A program made the translations under genes and the position numbers. A stretch of 64,000 bases of DNA from Microbacterium gubbeenense DSM 15944 (GTDB taxonomy: Bacteria > Actinomycetota > Actinomycetes > Actinomycetales > Microbacteriaceae), in assembly GCF_000422745.1 (NCBI RefSeq), contig NZ_AUGQ01000001.1:62001-126000 (forward strand), given 5' to 3'. How positions within the stretch are numbered: position 1 is the stretch's first letter; each line of letters begins with the position of its first letter. The notes under the pieces are model-generated. The model did not search any database. It worked only from the letters and a program-made list of their open reading frames with translations, and had not been told where the DNA came from. Shown in pieces: positions 34,655-48,590 of the stretch.

Positions 34655-35692
34655 TCACGCGTGTGTGGAGGCGATCAGGCGCGACACGGCGCGCAGGTAC
34701 TTCTTCCGGTAGCCGCCGTCGAGCATCTCGTCGGAGAAGACGTCGCTCAGCGCCGCCCCGGTCGCGCGCATCGGGATCTGCGCGTCATACACGCGGTCGA
34801 CGAACGCGACGAACCGCAGGGCCTCCGACTGGTCGGTCAGCTGGCGCACCCCGCGCAGGCCGACCAGGTCGATTCCCTCGACGAGGCGGATGTACCGCGA
34901 TGGGTGCACCTGCGCGAGGTGCGAGATCAACGCGTCGAAGTCGTCGTCCGAGGCGGTGCCGTCGATGCTGACGAGAGCTGACTCGTAGTCATCCGGATCC
35001 GTCACGACGGCGCCGCCCGCGAGCGAGCGCTGCCGGTAGTCGACGCCGTCGATCCGGATCGTCTCGAAGCTGTCCGACATCGACTGGATCTCGCGCAGGA
35101 AGTCCTGCGCAGCGAATCGTCCCTCGCCGAGAGCGTTCGGCGGGGTGTTGCTCGTGGCCGCCAGCCGGGTGCCCGTCCGCACGAGCTCCGCCAGCAGCCG
35201 GGTCATGACCATCGTGTCGCCCGGATCGTCCAGCTCGAACTCGTCGATGCACAGCAGCGCGGATCCCGTGAGCAGGTCGACGGTGTTCTTGTACCCGAGC
35301 GCCCCCACGAGGGCGGTGTACTCGATGAACGATCCGAAGTACTTCCGCCGGGCGGGCACCGCGTGGTAGATCGACGCGAGCAGGTGGGTCTTGCCGACGC
35401 CGAAGCCGCCGTCGAGGTAGACGCCCGGCTTCATCTCCGCGGGGCGCTTGTTCTTGCGGCCGAACGAGAAGAGGCCTCCTCGCGCGAGCGGGGCGGATCC
35501 GTGCGTCGCGAAGCGCTGCAGGAGCTCTTTCGACTCCTGCTGAGACGGATACGCGTCGTCGGCCCGATAGGTCTCGAATGTCGCACCGCGGAACTGCGGG
35601 GGCGGCACAAGACTCGCGAGCATCTCCTCCCCCGTGAGGCGGGGGCGGCGTTCGGCGAGCTGGACGGTCGTTGCCTGGGCGGAAGTCATCAC
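34655..35692 (-). CDS. zapE: Cell division protein ZapE/AFG1-like ATPase
   Basis: 345 aa. Walker A GGFGVGKTHLLAS, Walker B LLCIDEFELDDPGDTM, and the C-terminal region VDGVDYRQRSLAGG characteristic of the AFG1/ZapE family. ZapE modulates Z-ring stability in E. coli under low oxygen. GTG 35692 and ATG 35689 are both possible starts. Three bases separate it from the upstream hydrolase stop. Confidence 0.9.
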   Translation of the reverse strand: MMTSAQATTVQLAERRPRLTGEEMLASLVPPPQFRGATFETYRADDAYPSQQESKELLQRFATHGSAPLARGGLFSFGRKNKRPAEMKPGVYLDGGFGVGKTHLLASIYHAVPARRKYFGSFIEYTALVGALGYKNTVDLLTGSALLCIDEFELDDPGDTMVMTRLLAELVRTGTRLAATSNTPPNALGEGRFAAQDFLREIQSMSDSFETIRIDGVDYRQRSLAGGAVVTDPDDYESALVSIDGTASDDDFDALISHLAQVHPSRYIRLVEGIDLVGLRGVRQLTDQSEALRFVAFVDRVYDAQIPMRATGAALSDVFSDEMLDGGYRKKYLRAVSRLIASTHA

Positions 35693-35695
35693 CTC

Positions 35696-36901
35696 TCAGG
35701 ATACGTCGGCGCCGAGACCTCGATCTCTCAGCCAAGCCAGGATGTGTCGGCGCCACCGCGCCTCGTCGTAGTTCCAGAGCTTCGTGTGGCGGGCCTCGGA
35801 GTACGACACGAGCCGCACGAGGTCGGGCCGCGCCTCCGCCAGCGAGTGCGAGGCCTCGGACGGGACGAACCCGTCGTCGTCGCTGTGCATCAGCAGGATC
35901 GGGTGCACCAGCTCGTCGGCTCGACTGACGACGTCGAGGTCGTTCAGCGAGATCGCGTTGCCGGCCCGCACGACGCGCGACCAGCGCGGCAGCGTGAGCT
36001 GTCGCCGCACGATGTGCGCGACCGGGGCGGGCACGTGCAGGGCGCGCGCCTGGAAGTTCAGCACCGTGCGCCAGTCGACGACCGGGGATTCGAGGATGAT
36101 GCTGTCGACCACGTCGGCGTGTGCCGTGTTCAGCACCGTCTGCAGCGCGATCGCGCCGCCCATCGACCACCCCATCAGCACGATCCGCGTCGCACCGCGT
36201 GAGCGCGCGAACTCGATCGCCGCCTCGACGTCGCGCCACTCCGTCGCGCCGAGACCGTACCGCCCGGAGCTCGAGCGCCCGGCCTCGCCGTCGTTGCGGT
36301 ACGAGACTGCGAGGCTCGTCAGCCCCGCATCGCGGAACACGGGGGCGGCGCGCAGCACCTCGGAGCGCGTGGTGCCGCGGCCGTGCACGCTGATGGCCCA
36401 CGTCGAGCCGGATCCGCCCTCGCGCGCTGGGAACAGCCACGCCGGGCACGGACCGACCGGGGCGTCGATCTGCACGTCCTCGTACGGGATATGGAGCTCT
36501 TCGGGGTGCACGAAGTACCACCCGCTGAAGGTCGCCCGATCGGCGATGCGCTTGCCCGGGGCCACGTGCGTGAGCAGCTTGCGCGTCACCGTGTGCTCGG
36601 ACGCGGAGAGCACCGAACCGATCTTCAGGTACTCGTGCGCCTCGTTGACGAACAGGCCGTACCGACCGGGCAGAACCGTGTCGAAGCTGCGCGCGAGCGT
36701 GATCGTCTGCGAGCCGCGATCGATGCCGACGATCTCGACGTCGGTCAGCCTCCGAGTGGCGGGAGTGACGACCTTCCGCGCGATCGCGAACGAGAGCATC
36801 GTGCCGCCGACGATCACGCCGATGGCCAGCGCCGCGGCGGCTCCGAAGACTTCGAGAAGGCCTGCTCTGTCGGACGCGGCGCGCCTGGATCTCCTCAGCA
36901 C
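35696..36901 (-). CDS. Membrane-anchored alpha/beta hydrolase
   Basis: 401 aa, GTG start. N-terminal membrane helix (about 17-42), an extracytoplasmic or unusual 110-residue beta-rich domain, then an alpha/beta hydrolase: nucleophile Ser in GWSMGG, acid in LLMHSDDDGFVP and His in SEARHTKLW. Substrate unknown; predicted cell-envelope location. The start is 22 bp from the divergent DUF3000 gene. Confidence 0.85.
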   Translation of the reverse strand: MLRRSRRAASDRAGLLEVFGAAAALAIGVIVGGTMLSFAIARKVVTPATRRLTDVEIVGIDRGSQTITLARSFDTVLPGRYGLFVNEAHEYLKIGSVLSASEHTVTRKLLTHVAPGKRIADRATFSGWYFVHPEELHIPYEDVQIDAPVGPCPAWLFPAREGGSGSTWAISVHGRGTTRSEVLRAAPVFRDAGLTSLAVSYRNDGEAGRSSSGRYGLGATEWRDVEAAIEFARSRGATRIVLMGWSMGGAIALQTVLNTAHADVVDSIILESPVVDWRTVLNFQARALHVPAPVAHIVRRQLTLPRWSRVVRAGNAISLNDLDVVSRADELVHPILLMHSDDDGFVPSEASHSLAEARPDLVRLVSYSEARHTKLWNYDEARWRRHILAWLRDRGLGADVS

Positions 36902-36923
36902 ACAATCAGCCTAGTCTGACCGC

Positions 36924-37502
36924 GTGAACGTCGACGGCGGATCGTCCCGCGGATTCGAAGCCGCCGCAGAACGCCTGCGGACGGTGACGTTCCGCGATGA
37001 TCTCGCCGTCCGGCAGATCCCCTCGCCTGCCGGGCTCGCCCCCGACAGCATCGCCTTCGCCGCGGACGTGCGCCCGGATTCTCACGGCGACTCCCCGTTC
37101 GGCACGGGGCGCTTCATCCTCCTCCACGATCCCGACGAGCCGGACGCCTGGGACGGCGCGTGGCGCATCGTCACGTTCGCGCAGGCGCCCCTCGAGCCCG
37201 AGATCGGCACCGATCCCCTGCTCGCCGATGTCGCATGGTCGTGGCTGACCGACGCGCTCGCGGAACGGGGCGCGTCGAGCCGTGCGCTCGCGGGAACCGC
37301 GACGAAGACCGTGTCGCGCGGCTTCGGCTCGCTCGCCTCCCAGGGCGACGGCGCGCAGATCGAGCTGCGCGCGTCGTGGTCGCCCGATACGCCCTCGAAC
37401 GCCCACATCGAGGCCTGGGCCGAGCTCGTCTGTATGCTGGCCGGCCTGCCGCCCGGGTCCGAGGACATCGCGGTGCTCCGCCCCGGCGCACATCCGGCGT
37501 GA
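36924..37502 (+). CDS. DUF3000 family protein
   Basis: 192 aa. Actinobacteria-specific family with no known function; conserved blocks LAPDSIAFAADVR, GRFILLHDPDEPDAWDGAWRIVTFAQAPLEPEIGTDPLL and SHIEAWAELVCMLAGLPPGSEDIAVL. Almost always next to an RNase D-like gene, as here. Confidence 0.9.
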   Translation: MNVDGGSSRGFEAAAERLRTVTFRDDLAVRQIPSPAGLAPDSIAFAADVRPDSHGDSPFGTGRFILLHDPDEPDAWDGAWRIVTFAQAPLEPEIGTDPLLADVAWSWLTDALAERGASSRALAGTATKTVSRGFGSLASQGDGAQIELRASWSPDTPSNAHIEAWAELVCMLAGLPPGSEDIAVLRPGAHPA

Positions 37503-37554
37503 CGATATCCGCGAGAATGGAACCTGCATCATCCCCTCGTGAAGGAGCCCCGTC

Positions 37555-38748
37555 ATTTCGTACCGCGTGATCGACACCGCCGATGAGTTCGAGTCCGCCT
37601 GCCGGATCCTGGCGGCGGCGAGCGGCCCCGTCGCCGTCGATGTCGAGCGGGCGAGCGGCTTTCGGTACTCGGCGCGGGCGTATCTCGTGCAGGTGTCCCG
37701 ACGCGACGCGGGCGTGTTCCTCTTCGATCCGCCGGCGATCGGCGACATGCAGGCGCTGCAGCGCGCGATCGGCGATGAGGAGTGGGTGTTCCACGCCGCC
37801 TCGCAGGATCTCCCGTCGCTGCGCGAGCTGGATCTCGTGCCGCCGCGGATCTTCGACACCGAGCTGTCGGCCCGGCTTCTCGACTGGCCGAAGGTGGGGC
37901 TCGGCGCTGTCGTCGAGCGCACGCTGGGCATCGTGCTGAAGAAGGAGCACTCGGCGGCCGACTGGTCGACGCGGCCGATGCCGCAATCGTGGCTCGAGTA
38001 CGCCGCGCTCGACGTGGAGCATCTGCTCGACGTGCGGGACCTGATTGCCGACGAGCTCGCCGAGACGGGGAAGCTCGAGTGGGCCCTGGAGGAGTTCGCG
38101 GACGAGCTGGTGCGGCTGCCCAAGCCCGCTCCGGCGGAGCCGTGGCGCAAGCTCAACGGCCTGAACAAGATCCGGGGCCGACGCAACCTCGCGATCGCGC
38201 GCGCGTTCTGGCTGTCGCGGGACGCTCTCGCCCGCGAGCTGGACGCGGCCCCCGGCCGCCTCGTGCCGGATCGCTCGCTCGTGGCCGGCGTCGTCGCGCA
38301 GCCCCGCTCGAAGGGCGAGCTGTCGAGCCTCAAGGAGTTCACCGGGCGACAGAGCCGCACGCAGATCGATCGGTGGTGGCAGGCATTCGTCGACGGGCGC
38401 GCGACCGATGACCTCCCCGCCGAGCGCGTGCCGAGCGATGCGCTCCCGCCCGTGCGCGCGTGGAGCGGGCGCCGCCCCGAGGCCGACGAACGGATCAAGG
38501 CCGCCAAGCCCGCGGTCGAGGCGCACGCCGAGTTCCTGTCGATCCCGACCGAGAACCTTCTCACGCCCGACCACCTGCGCCGCGTCGCGTGGCAGCCGCC
38601 CGAGCCGCTCACTGAGGACGCCATCGGAGAAGCGCTCGCGAGCCACGGTGCGCGGCCCTGGCAGATCGCCCAGACCGCCCCCATCATTTGCTCCGCGTTT
38701 GTGCACGCGGCGCAAGCCTCGGACGATACGGACGAATCGGCTTCGTAG
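37555..38748 (+). CDS. RNase D-like 3'-5' exonuclease with HRDC domain
   Basis: 397 aa if it begins at the ATT at 37555. GAAGGAG (37541-37547) is 7 nt before this ATT and 19 nt before the next candidate, GTG 37567; the resulting N-terminus (M)SYRVIDTADEFE is the one expected for the family. Exonuclease domain (about 1-175: VAVDVERASGFRY, FHAASQDLPSL, YAALDVEHLLDVRD, i.e. the DEDD residues with D/E, D, Y, D) and a C-terminal HRDC domain (about 215-300). RNA 3'-end processing. Confidence 0.9.
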   Translation: MSYRVIDTADEFESACRILAAASGPVAVDVERASGFRYSARAYLVQVSRRDAGVFLFDPPAIGDMQALQRAIGDEEWVFHAASQDLPSLRELDLVPPRIFDTELSARLLDWPKVGLGAVVERTLGIVLKKEHSAADWSTRPMPQSWLEYAALDVEHLLDVRDLIADELAETGKLEWALEEFADELVRLPKPAPAEPWRKLNGLNKIRGRRNLAIARAFWLSRDALARELDAAPGRLVPDRSLVAGVVAQPRSKGELSSLKEFTGRQSRTQIDRWWQAFVDGRATDDLPAERVPSDALPPVRAWSGRRPEADERIKAAKPAVEAHAEFLSIPTENLLTPDHLRRVAWQPPEPLTEDAIGEALASHGARPWQIAQTAPIICSAFVHAAQASDDTDESAS

Positions 38749-38824
38749 GTTCGGCCCAACCGGATCGCCGCCGCGCGCACCCGGCGCCATAGGCTGGCGG
38801 GGCACACCAATTTCAGGAGGCACT

Positions 38825-40033
<1,209 letters not shown>

Positions 40034-40041
40034 CCGGGCCG

Positions 40042-42177
40042 ATGACCGACTACAGCACCATCGATTTCTCGGACCTCGAGCAGGCATCCGTCGACGAGGT
40101 CATCACGCACTCGATCGTGCGCGATGTGACCCTCGCGAGCGGCCGCACGCTCGCCCTCATCACGCTCCACAACGGGCGGGACCACAAGCGACCCAACACG
40201 CTCGGCCCGCTGACGCTGCGCGAGCTGAGCGACACGCTCGACGAGCTCGCCGAGCGCGCGGCGAAGGGCGAGATCGACGCCGTCGCGGTGACCGGAAAGC
40301 CGTACATCTTCGCGGCCGGCGCCGACCTGTCGCAGATCTCCTCGCTCAGCACGCGCGACCTCGCGCTCAAGATCGCTCAGCGCGGCCACCACGTCCTCGG
40401 CAAGCTCAGCGAGCTCGGAGTGCCGTCGTTCTCGTTCGTGAACGGGCTGGCGCTCGGCGGCGGCGTCGAGATCGCGCTGAACTCCACGTATCGCACGATC
40501 GACTCGTCGGCCGCCGCGATCGCTCTCCCGGAGGTGTTCCTCGGCATCATCCCCGGATGGGGCGGTGCCTACCTCCTGCCGAACCTGATCGGCATCGAGA
40601 ACGCGCTCGAGGTCGTCATCTCGAACCCGCTGAAGCAGAACCGCACGCTGAAACCGCAGCAGGCCTACGACCTCGGTATCTTCGACGCGATCTTCTCCCC
40701 CGCGAACTTCCTCGAGGCCTCGCTCAGCTGGGCCGACGGCGTGCTCGACGGATCCGTGGCGGTCGAGCGGAAGAACGCACCGGGCAAGATCGAGCGCTCG
40801 ATCAAGTGGCCCGCCGCGATCAAGATCGCGCGCGGCATGCTCGAATCGAGCGTCGGCCCCATGCCGCGCTCGCCGTATCGGGCCCTCGACCTGCTCGAGC
40901 AGGCCGTGAAGGGCACGAAGGAAGAGGGCTTCGAGCGCGAGGACGAGGCGCTGGCGGATCTCGTGGCGAGCGACGAGTTCGCCGCGTCGATGTACGCGTT
41001 CGACCTGGTGCAGAAGCGGGCCAAGCGCCCCGTCGGCGCCCCCGACAAGGATCTCGCGCGCCCCGTCACCAAGGTCGGCGTGATCGGAGCGGGCCTCATG
41101 GCCAGCCAGTTCGCGCTCCTGTTCGTTCGCCGCCTGCAGGTTCCGGTGCTCATCACCGACGTCTCGCAGGACCGCGTCGACAAGGGCCTCACCTACATCT
41201 ACGACGAGATCGCGAAGCTCGAGGGCAAGGGGCGCCTCGACGCCGACACCGCCAACCAGCTGCGCGCACTCGTGACCGGAACGACCGACAAGGCCGATTT
41301 CGCCGACTGCGACTTCGTGATCGAGGCCGTGTTCGAGGAGACGTCGGTCAAGCAGCAGGTGTTCCGCGAGGTCGAGGAGTTCATCGCCGACGACGCCATC
41401 CTCGCAACGAACACCTCGTCGCTGTCGGTGGAGGAGATCGGCTCGGTGCTCGCGCACCCGGAGCGCCTCGTCGGCTTCCACTTCTTCAACCCCGTCGCGG
41501 TCATGCCGCTCGTCGAGGTCGTCCGCACGCCGCAGGCCAGCGACGCGGCGGTCTCCACCGCGTTCGTGGTGGCGAAGAACCTGCGCAAGAACGCGATCGC
41601 GTCGGCCGATGCGCCGGGCTTCATCGTGAACCGCCTGCTGGCGAAGGTCATGGGCGAGGCCAGTCGTGCGGTCGATGAGGGCGCCGACCTCGTCGATGTC
41701 GAGAAGGCCTTCGAGCCGCTCGGCCTGCCGATGGGTCCGTTCGAGCTCATCGACCTCGTGGGCTGGAAGGTCGCGGCCCACGTGCAGGACACGATGGTGC
41801 ACCACTTCCCGGAGCGCTTCTACGCCTCGCCGAACCTGCACGCGATCGCCGAGATCGAGCAGCCGCTCGAGCGCGACAAGAAGCGCAGGATCACGGGCTG
41901 GTCGAAACAGGCTCGCAAGGCGATCGAGGTCGGCAAGTCCCCCGCGAGCGGCGAGGAGATCCTGCGCCGCGTCGAGGACGAGCTCGCGCGCGAGATCCGG
42001 CTGATGCTCGATGAGAAGGTCGTCCCGGAGGTCGAGGACATCGACCTCGGGCTCATCCTCGGCGCGGGTTGGCCGATGATCGACGGCGGTGCGACCGCGT
42101 ATCTCGACCGCGTGGGCGCCTCCGCGCGCGCCGCGGGCGGCGACTTCCACGACCCGAAGATCCTCGGCGTGAACTAG
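40042..42177 (+). CDS. fadB: Fatty-acid oxidation alpha subunit: enoyl-CoA hydratase / 3-hydroxyacyl-CoA dehydrogenase
   Basis: 711 aa. N-terminal crotonase domain (about 1-250; FAAGADLSQIS, NGLALGGGVEIALN, LPEVFLGIIPGWGG), then NAD-binding 3-hydroxyacyl-CoA dehydrogenase (from about 340: VGVIGAGLMASQFALLF, VGFHFFNPVAVMPLVEVV) and C-terminal 3HCDH domains. Catalyses two successive steps of beta-oxidation. Operon with the thiolase. Confidence 0.94.
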   Translation: MTDYSTIDFSDLEQASVDEVITHSIVRDVTLASGRTLALITLHNGRDHKRPNTLGPLTLRELSDTLDELAERAAKGEIDAVAVTGKPYIFAAGADLSQISSLSTRDLALKIAQRGHHVLGKLSELGVPSFSFVNGLALGGGVEIALNSTYRTIDSSAAAIALPEVFLGIIPGWGGAYLLPNLIGIENALEVVISNPLKQNRTLKPQQAYDLGIFDAIFSPANFLEASLSWADGVLDGSVAVERKNAPGKIERSIKWPAAIKIARGMLESSVGPMPRSPYRALDLLEQAVKGTKEEGFEREDEALADLVASDEFAASMYAFDLVQKRAKRPVGAPDKDLARPVTKVGVIGAGLMASQFALLFVRRLQVPVLITDVSQDRVDKGLTYIYDEIAKLEGKGRLDADTANQLRALVTGTTDKADFADCDFVIEAVFEETSVKQQVFREVEEFIADDAILATNTSSLSVEEIGSVLAHPERLVGFHFFNPVAVMPLVEVVRTPQASDAAVSTAFVVAKNLRKNAIASADAPGFIVNRLLAKVMGEASRAVDEGADLVDVEKAFEPLGLPMGPFELIDLVGWKVAAHVQDTMVHHFPERFYASPNLHAIAEIEQPLERDKKRRITGWSKQARKAIEVGKSPASGEEILRRVEDELAREIRLMLDEKVVPEVEDIDLGLILGAGWPMIDGGATAYLDRVGASARAAGGDFHDPKILGVN

Positions 42178-42193
42178 AACCGCCCCGCGACAC

Positions 42194-42227
42194 AAGAGCG
42201 GCCCCGGCGATCGCCGGGGCCGCTCTT
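42194..42227. terminator. Bidirectional terminator between fadB and dxs
   Basis: AAGAGCGGCCCCGGC (42194-42208), loop GATC, GCCGGGGCCGCTCTT (42213-42227): perfect 15-bp stem with A and T ends on both sides, between two converging genes (fadB stop 42177, dxs stop 42230). Confidence 0.88.
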
Positions 42228-42229
42228 CG

Positions 42230-44182
42230 TCATCGGGTGCGTCTGCGCACGGGCTCGGCGGCCCCTGTGGCGCTGCGCGGCGCCTCCGGACGGGCAACGG
42301 GCACGCGGGTGCCGAGCACCTGCGAGACGACGTCCTGCGCGATCTTGGCGGGCGTCAGGCCCGTGTCCTCGAGGATCTCGGCGCGCGACGCGTGATCGAT
42401 GAACTGATCCGGCAGGCCGAGCTCGTCGACGGCCGTGTCGATGCTCGCCTCGCGCAGCACCTGGCGCACGCGCGTGCCGATGCCGCCGACGCGGATCCCG
42501 TCCTCGAGGGTGATCACGAGGCGATGGCGCGCCGCGAGGTCGACCAGCGACGCCGCAACGGGCACGACCCAGCGCGGGTCGATCACGGTCGCACCGATCC
42601 CCTGCGCGCGCAGGCGCGCGGCCACATCGAGCGCCGTACGCGCGAACGGGCCGATGCCCACGAGCAGCACGTCCTCGTCGCCCTCGCGGAACAGCACGTC
42701 CACGCCGTCATCGAGGCGCTCCAGCGCCGGAATATCATCGCCGACGTCGCCCTTCGGGAACCGGATCACCGTGGGCGCGTCGTCGACCTCGACCGCCTCG
42801 CCGAGCTCCTCGCGCAGGCGCTCCCCGTCGCGCGGTGCGGCGATGCGGATGTTCGGCACGATGTTGAGCAGCGCCAGGTCCCACATGCCGTGATGGCTCG
42901 GCCCGTCGGGGCCGGTCACGCCCGAACGATCGAACACGAAGGTCACGCCTGCCTTGTGCAGCGCCACGTCCATGAGCACCTGGTCGAATGCGCGGTTCAC
43001 GAACGTCGCGTAGAGCGCGACGACCGGGTGCAGTCCTCCGTAAGCGAGGCCCGCGGCGCTCGTCACGGCGTGCTGTTCGGCGATGCCGACGTCGTAGACC
43101 CGGTCGGGGAAGCGCTCGGCGAACGGCGCGAGCCCCGTCGGCCGCAGCATCGCCGCGGTCATGGCGATCACGTCGTCGCGCTTCTCGCCGACCTCGACGA
43201 GGCTGTGCGCGAACACGCTCGTCCACGACTGACCGGATCCGCCCGCGACCGGGCGACCCGTCTCCGGATCGATCTTCCCCACCGAATGGAACTGATCCGC
43301 CTCGTCGTTCCGGGCGGGCTCGTAGCCGCGGCCCTTCTCGGTGATGACGTGCACGAGCACGGGAGCGCTGTAGCTCTTCGCCAGCTCCAGGGTCTCGGTG
43401 AGCGCCGCGAGGTCGTGGCCGTCGATCGGCCCGAGATACTTGATGTCGAGCTGCGTGTACAGCGCGTTGTTGTTCGTGAACCGCGAGAGGAAGCCGCGCG
43501 TGCCGCCGCGCAGGCCGCGGTGCAGCGCGCGCCCCACCTTGCCGAAGCGGCGCGCCGCCTGGCCAGACTTCGCGTCGAGGTCGCGGTAGGTCGTGCCCGT
43601 GCGCACCTTGTTGAGGAAGCGCGCCATACCGCCGATCGTCGGGGCGTAGCTGCGCCCGTTGTCGTTGACGACGATCACGAGGTTGCGATCGTTGTCGTCG
43701 GTGATGTTGTTGAGCGCCTCCCACGTCATGCCGCCCGTGAGGGCGCCGTCGCCGACGACCGCGACGACGTGGCGGTCGGCCCGGCCCGTGCGCGCGAACG
43801 CGCGCGAGATGCCGTCGGCCCAGCTCAGCGAGCTCGAGGCGTGCGACGACTCGACGATGTCGTGCGGACTCTCCGACCGCTGCGGGTATCCGGCCAGGCC
43901 ATCGCGCGAGCGGAGGTCGCGGAAGTCCTGGCGCCCGGTCAGGAGCTTGTGCACGTACGACTGGTGCCCCGTGTCCCAGACGATCGGATCCTCGGGCGAT
44001 TCGAACACCCGGTGCAGCGCGATCGTCAGCTCGACGACGCCGAGGTTCGGCCCGAGGTGGCCGCCGGTCTGCGACACGTTCTCGATGAGGAACTGCCGCA
44101 CCTCGGCCGCGAGGTCGACGAGCTGGCGCTTCGACAAGCGATCGAGATCGCGCGGGCCCGAGATCGAATCAAGCAGACTCAT
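42230..44182 (-). CDS. dxs: 1-deoxy-D-xylulose-5-phosphate synthase
   Basis: 650 aa thiamine-diphosphate enzyme, first step of the MEP isoprenoid pathway. Visible: [32 protein letters not shown] (ThDP/Mg binding), [18 protein letters not shown] and the C-terminal transketolase domain. A basic C-terminal tail (VRRRTR) is extra. Confidence 0.96.
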   Translation of the reverse strand: MSLLDSISGPRDLDRLSKRQLVDLAAEVRQFLIENVSQTGGHLGPNLGVVELTIALHRVFESPEDPIVWDTGHQSYVHKLLTGRQDFRDLRSRDGLAGYPQRSESPHDIVESSHASSSLSWADGISRAFARTGRADRHVVAVVGDGALTGGMTWEALNNITDDNDRNLVIVVNDNGRSYAPTIGGMARFLNKVRTGTTYRDLDAKSGQAARRFGKVGRALHRGLRGGTRGFLSRFTNNNALYTQLDIKYLGPIDGHDLAALTETLELAKSYSAPVLVHVITEKGRGYEPARNDEADQFHSVGKIDPETGRPVAGGSGQSWTSVFAHSLVEVGEKRDDVIAMTAAMLRPTGLAPFAERFPDRVYDVGIAEQHAVTSAAGLAYGGLHPVVALYATFVNRAFDQVLMDVALHKAGVTFVFDRSGVTGPDGPSHHGMWDLALLNIVPNIRIAAPRDGERLREELGEAVEVDDAPTVIRFPKGDVGDDIPALERLDDGVDVLFREGDEDVLLVGIGPFARTALDVAARLRAQGIGATVIDPRWVVPVAASLVDLAARHRLVITLEDGIRVGGIGTRVRQVLREASIDTAVDELGLPDQFIDHASRAEILEDTGLTPAKIAQDVVSQVLGTRVPVARPEAPRSATGAAEPVRRRTR

Positions 44183-44227
44183 AGACTCGACCCTACGCCC
44201 CGGCGCTGGAAATCTGGCGGGACGCGA

Positions 44228-44263
44228 CGAGCCCCTCGCCTCCGACCGGAAGCGAGGGGCTCG
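44228..44263 (-). terminator. Terminator after acnA
   Basis: CGAGCCCCTCGC (44228-44239) and GCGAGGGGCTCG (44252-44263), perfect 12-bp stem, 12-nt loop with secondary pairing, 15 bp from the acnA stop. Confidence 0.75.
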
Positions 44264-44278
44264 ATGTGCGCGCGAGAC

Positions 44279-47092
<2,814 letters not shown>

Positions 47093-47184
47093 GGGCGTCT
47101 CCTTCTGGTCGACCGCAGCATTGCGCTCCCAGTTTCCTCCCCCGTCGGCGACGAGGCTAGGAAGGCGGACCTAATGTTGCGCAA

Positions 47185-47206
47185 TTTATCTTGATGTCAA
47201 GATAAA
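47185..47206. promoter_or_regulatory. Palindromic operator with -35 box upstream of acnA
   Basis: TTTATCTTGA (47185-47194), TG, TCAAGATAAA (47197-47206): perfect 10-bp arms. On the minus strand it contains TTGACA (47200-47195), a consensus -35 box, placing the site over the likely acnA promoter 93 bp before the start codon. AT-rich and not followed by a T-run, so an operator rather than a terminator of the upstream gene. Confidence 0.7.
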
Positions 47207-47217
47207 TATAGCACGCG

Positions 47218-47967
47218 TCAGGACGACTTCCGCGGGTATGTCGCGCGCACCACGAGCCACGTCACGGCGACGAGCGGCGCGAACAGCGGGATCCCCATCA
47301 CGAGCTTCACGGTGCCGAGCGTCTGCACGTCGACGTCGGCGAACCACATCGGCAGCTGGACCCCGAGGCGCAGGAAGAACAACGCCGCCCACATGATCGC
47401 GAGCCAGAAGAACGCGCGGCGCTTGCGCTTGTCGGCACGCCACGCGATCCCGTCGTCCATGAGGAACCCGACGGCGAGGCCGATCAGCGACCAGCCCACG
47501 AGCGCCGAGATGAGGAAAGCGGATCCGTACGCCACGTTGGTGATGAATCCCGGGATGAAGTTGTCTTCGGCGCGCCCCGTGAACAGCACCAGCGCGCCCG
47601 CCACACCGACCGCGATGAGACCGCCGAGCGCGGCCGACGGCGGCTGACGCTGGATCAGGCGCGCGACGGTGAAGATCGCCGCCGCGCCGATCGAGGCGAC
47701 GACCGCCACCGCCAGCTGCTCGGGCCACAGCGCGAGGCTGATGAGGAAGACCATGAGCGGCAGCACCGATTCGACGATGCCGCGCGCGCCGCCGATCGCT
47801 TTCCACACGACCTTGCCCGTCGTCGCCTCGTCGGACGGGTCCATGCCGGCGCGGCGCGCGGCCTGTCCGAGGGCCTCGCCGAGCACACGCGACGCGCTCG
47901 GCTCCTCCGGCGCGGGCGGCGTCAGCGGCGTCGCGGCGTCGTCGCGACGCGCGTCATCGTCGCTCAT
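47218..47967 (-). CDS. DUF3159 family membrane protein
   Basis: 249 aa from ATG 47967, which shares one base with the stop of the DUF3710 gene (TGATG). The N-terminal ~60 residues are hydrophilic, then six membrane helices (MVFLISLALW, VVASIGAAAIFTVARLIQRQPPSAALGGLIAVGV, FLISALVGWSLIGLAVGFL, FFWLAIMWAALFFLRLGVQ). Actinobacteria-specific; function unknown. Confidence 0.9.
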   Translation of the reverse strand: MSDDDARRDDAATPLTPPAPEEPSASRVLGEALGQAARRAGMDPSDEATTGKVVWKAIGGARGIVESVLPLMVFLISLALWPEQLAVAVVASIGAAAIFTVARLIQRQPPSAALGGLIAVGVAGALVLFTGRAEDNFIPGFITNVAYGSAFLISALVGWSLIGLAVGFLMDDGIAWRADKRKRRAFFWLAIMWAALFFLRLGVQLPMWFADVDVQTLGTVKLVMGIPLFAPLVAVTWLVVRATYPRKSS

Positions 47968-48590
47968 CAGGATCCGGGGGTCTGCGGCATCGTGAGCGGG
48001 ATCAGATCGCGAGGAGGCATCGGTGCGGCCCCGCGCACGACGACGATCGAACGGAACAGGTCTTCGACCTTCTGCGCGGCCTCGGCCGAGCTCGCCCCCT
48101 CTCCGCCGATCACGCCGCGCAGAAACCACCGGGGGCCGTCGATGCCGACGAAGCGCACGACGCGCCGGCCCGACTCGGCGCCGGTTCCGGCGGGCACCTC
48201 GGCGAGCAGCTCGGCCCCGAGCGGCCCCTCCCGCTCTTCGACCCGCCCGCCCTGCTGCGACACCTGGGCGCGGATCTGTTCGCGCGTCTCGTGCCACAGA
48301 CCGCTCGAGCGCGGCGCGGCGAACGGCTGCACCTGCAGCGTGGATCCGGCGTAGTCGAGCCCGACCGCGACGATGCGCTGCGTGTTCTCCTCGACCTCGA
48401 GGCGCAGGTTGAGCCCCTCGCGCGGCAGCACTTTGATGCCGCCGATGTCGATGTACGGGCGCACCGGGTTGGCCTCGCTCGCGTCGAACGGGCCGGCCTC
48501 CGCACGATCGGCCGGGGCCGACTTCTCCGTCGAGGGGACTGCCTCTTCTGCGGCGTCCGAAGTGTCCTGGGGGTCAGTCATCGTTGTCAC
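47967..48590 (-). CDS. DUF3710 family protein
   Basis: 207 aa. Acidic, low-complexity N-terminus (about 1-40), then the family core NPVRPYIDIGGIKVLPREGLNLRLEVEENTQRIVAVGLDYAGSTLQVQPFAAPRS and GIDGPRWFLRGVIGG. Unknown function; conserved neighbour of dut and the DUF3159 gene in actinobacteria. Confidence 0.9.
   Translation of the reverse strand: MTTMTDPQDTSDAAEEAVPSTEKSAPADRAEAGPFDASEANPVRPYIDIGGIKVLPREGLNLRLEVEENTQRIVAVGLDYAGSTLQVQPFAAPRSSGLWHETREQIRAQVSQQGGRVEEREGPLGAELLAEVPAGTGAESGRRVVRFVGIDGPRWFLRGVIGGEGASSAEAAQKVEDLFRSIVVVRGAAPMPPRDLIPLTMPQTPGS

Noticed and set aside
44183..44278. Riboswitch upstream of dxs (thiamine-diphosphate enzyme)
   Set aside because: The 96-bp gap contains the acnA terminator and no THI-box sequence.
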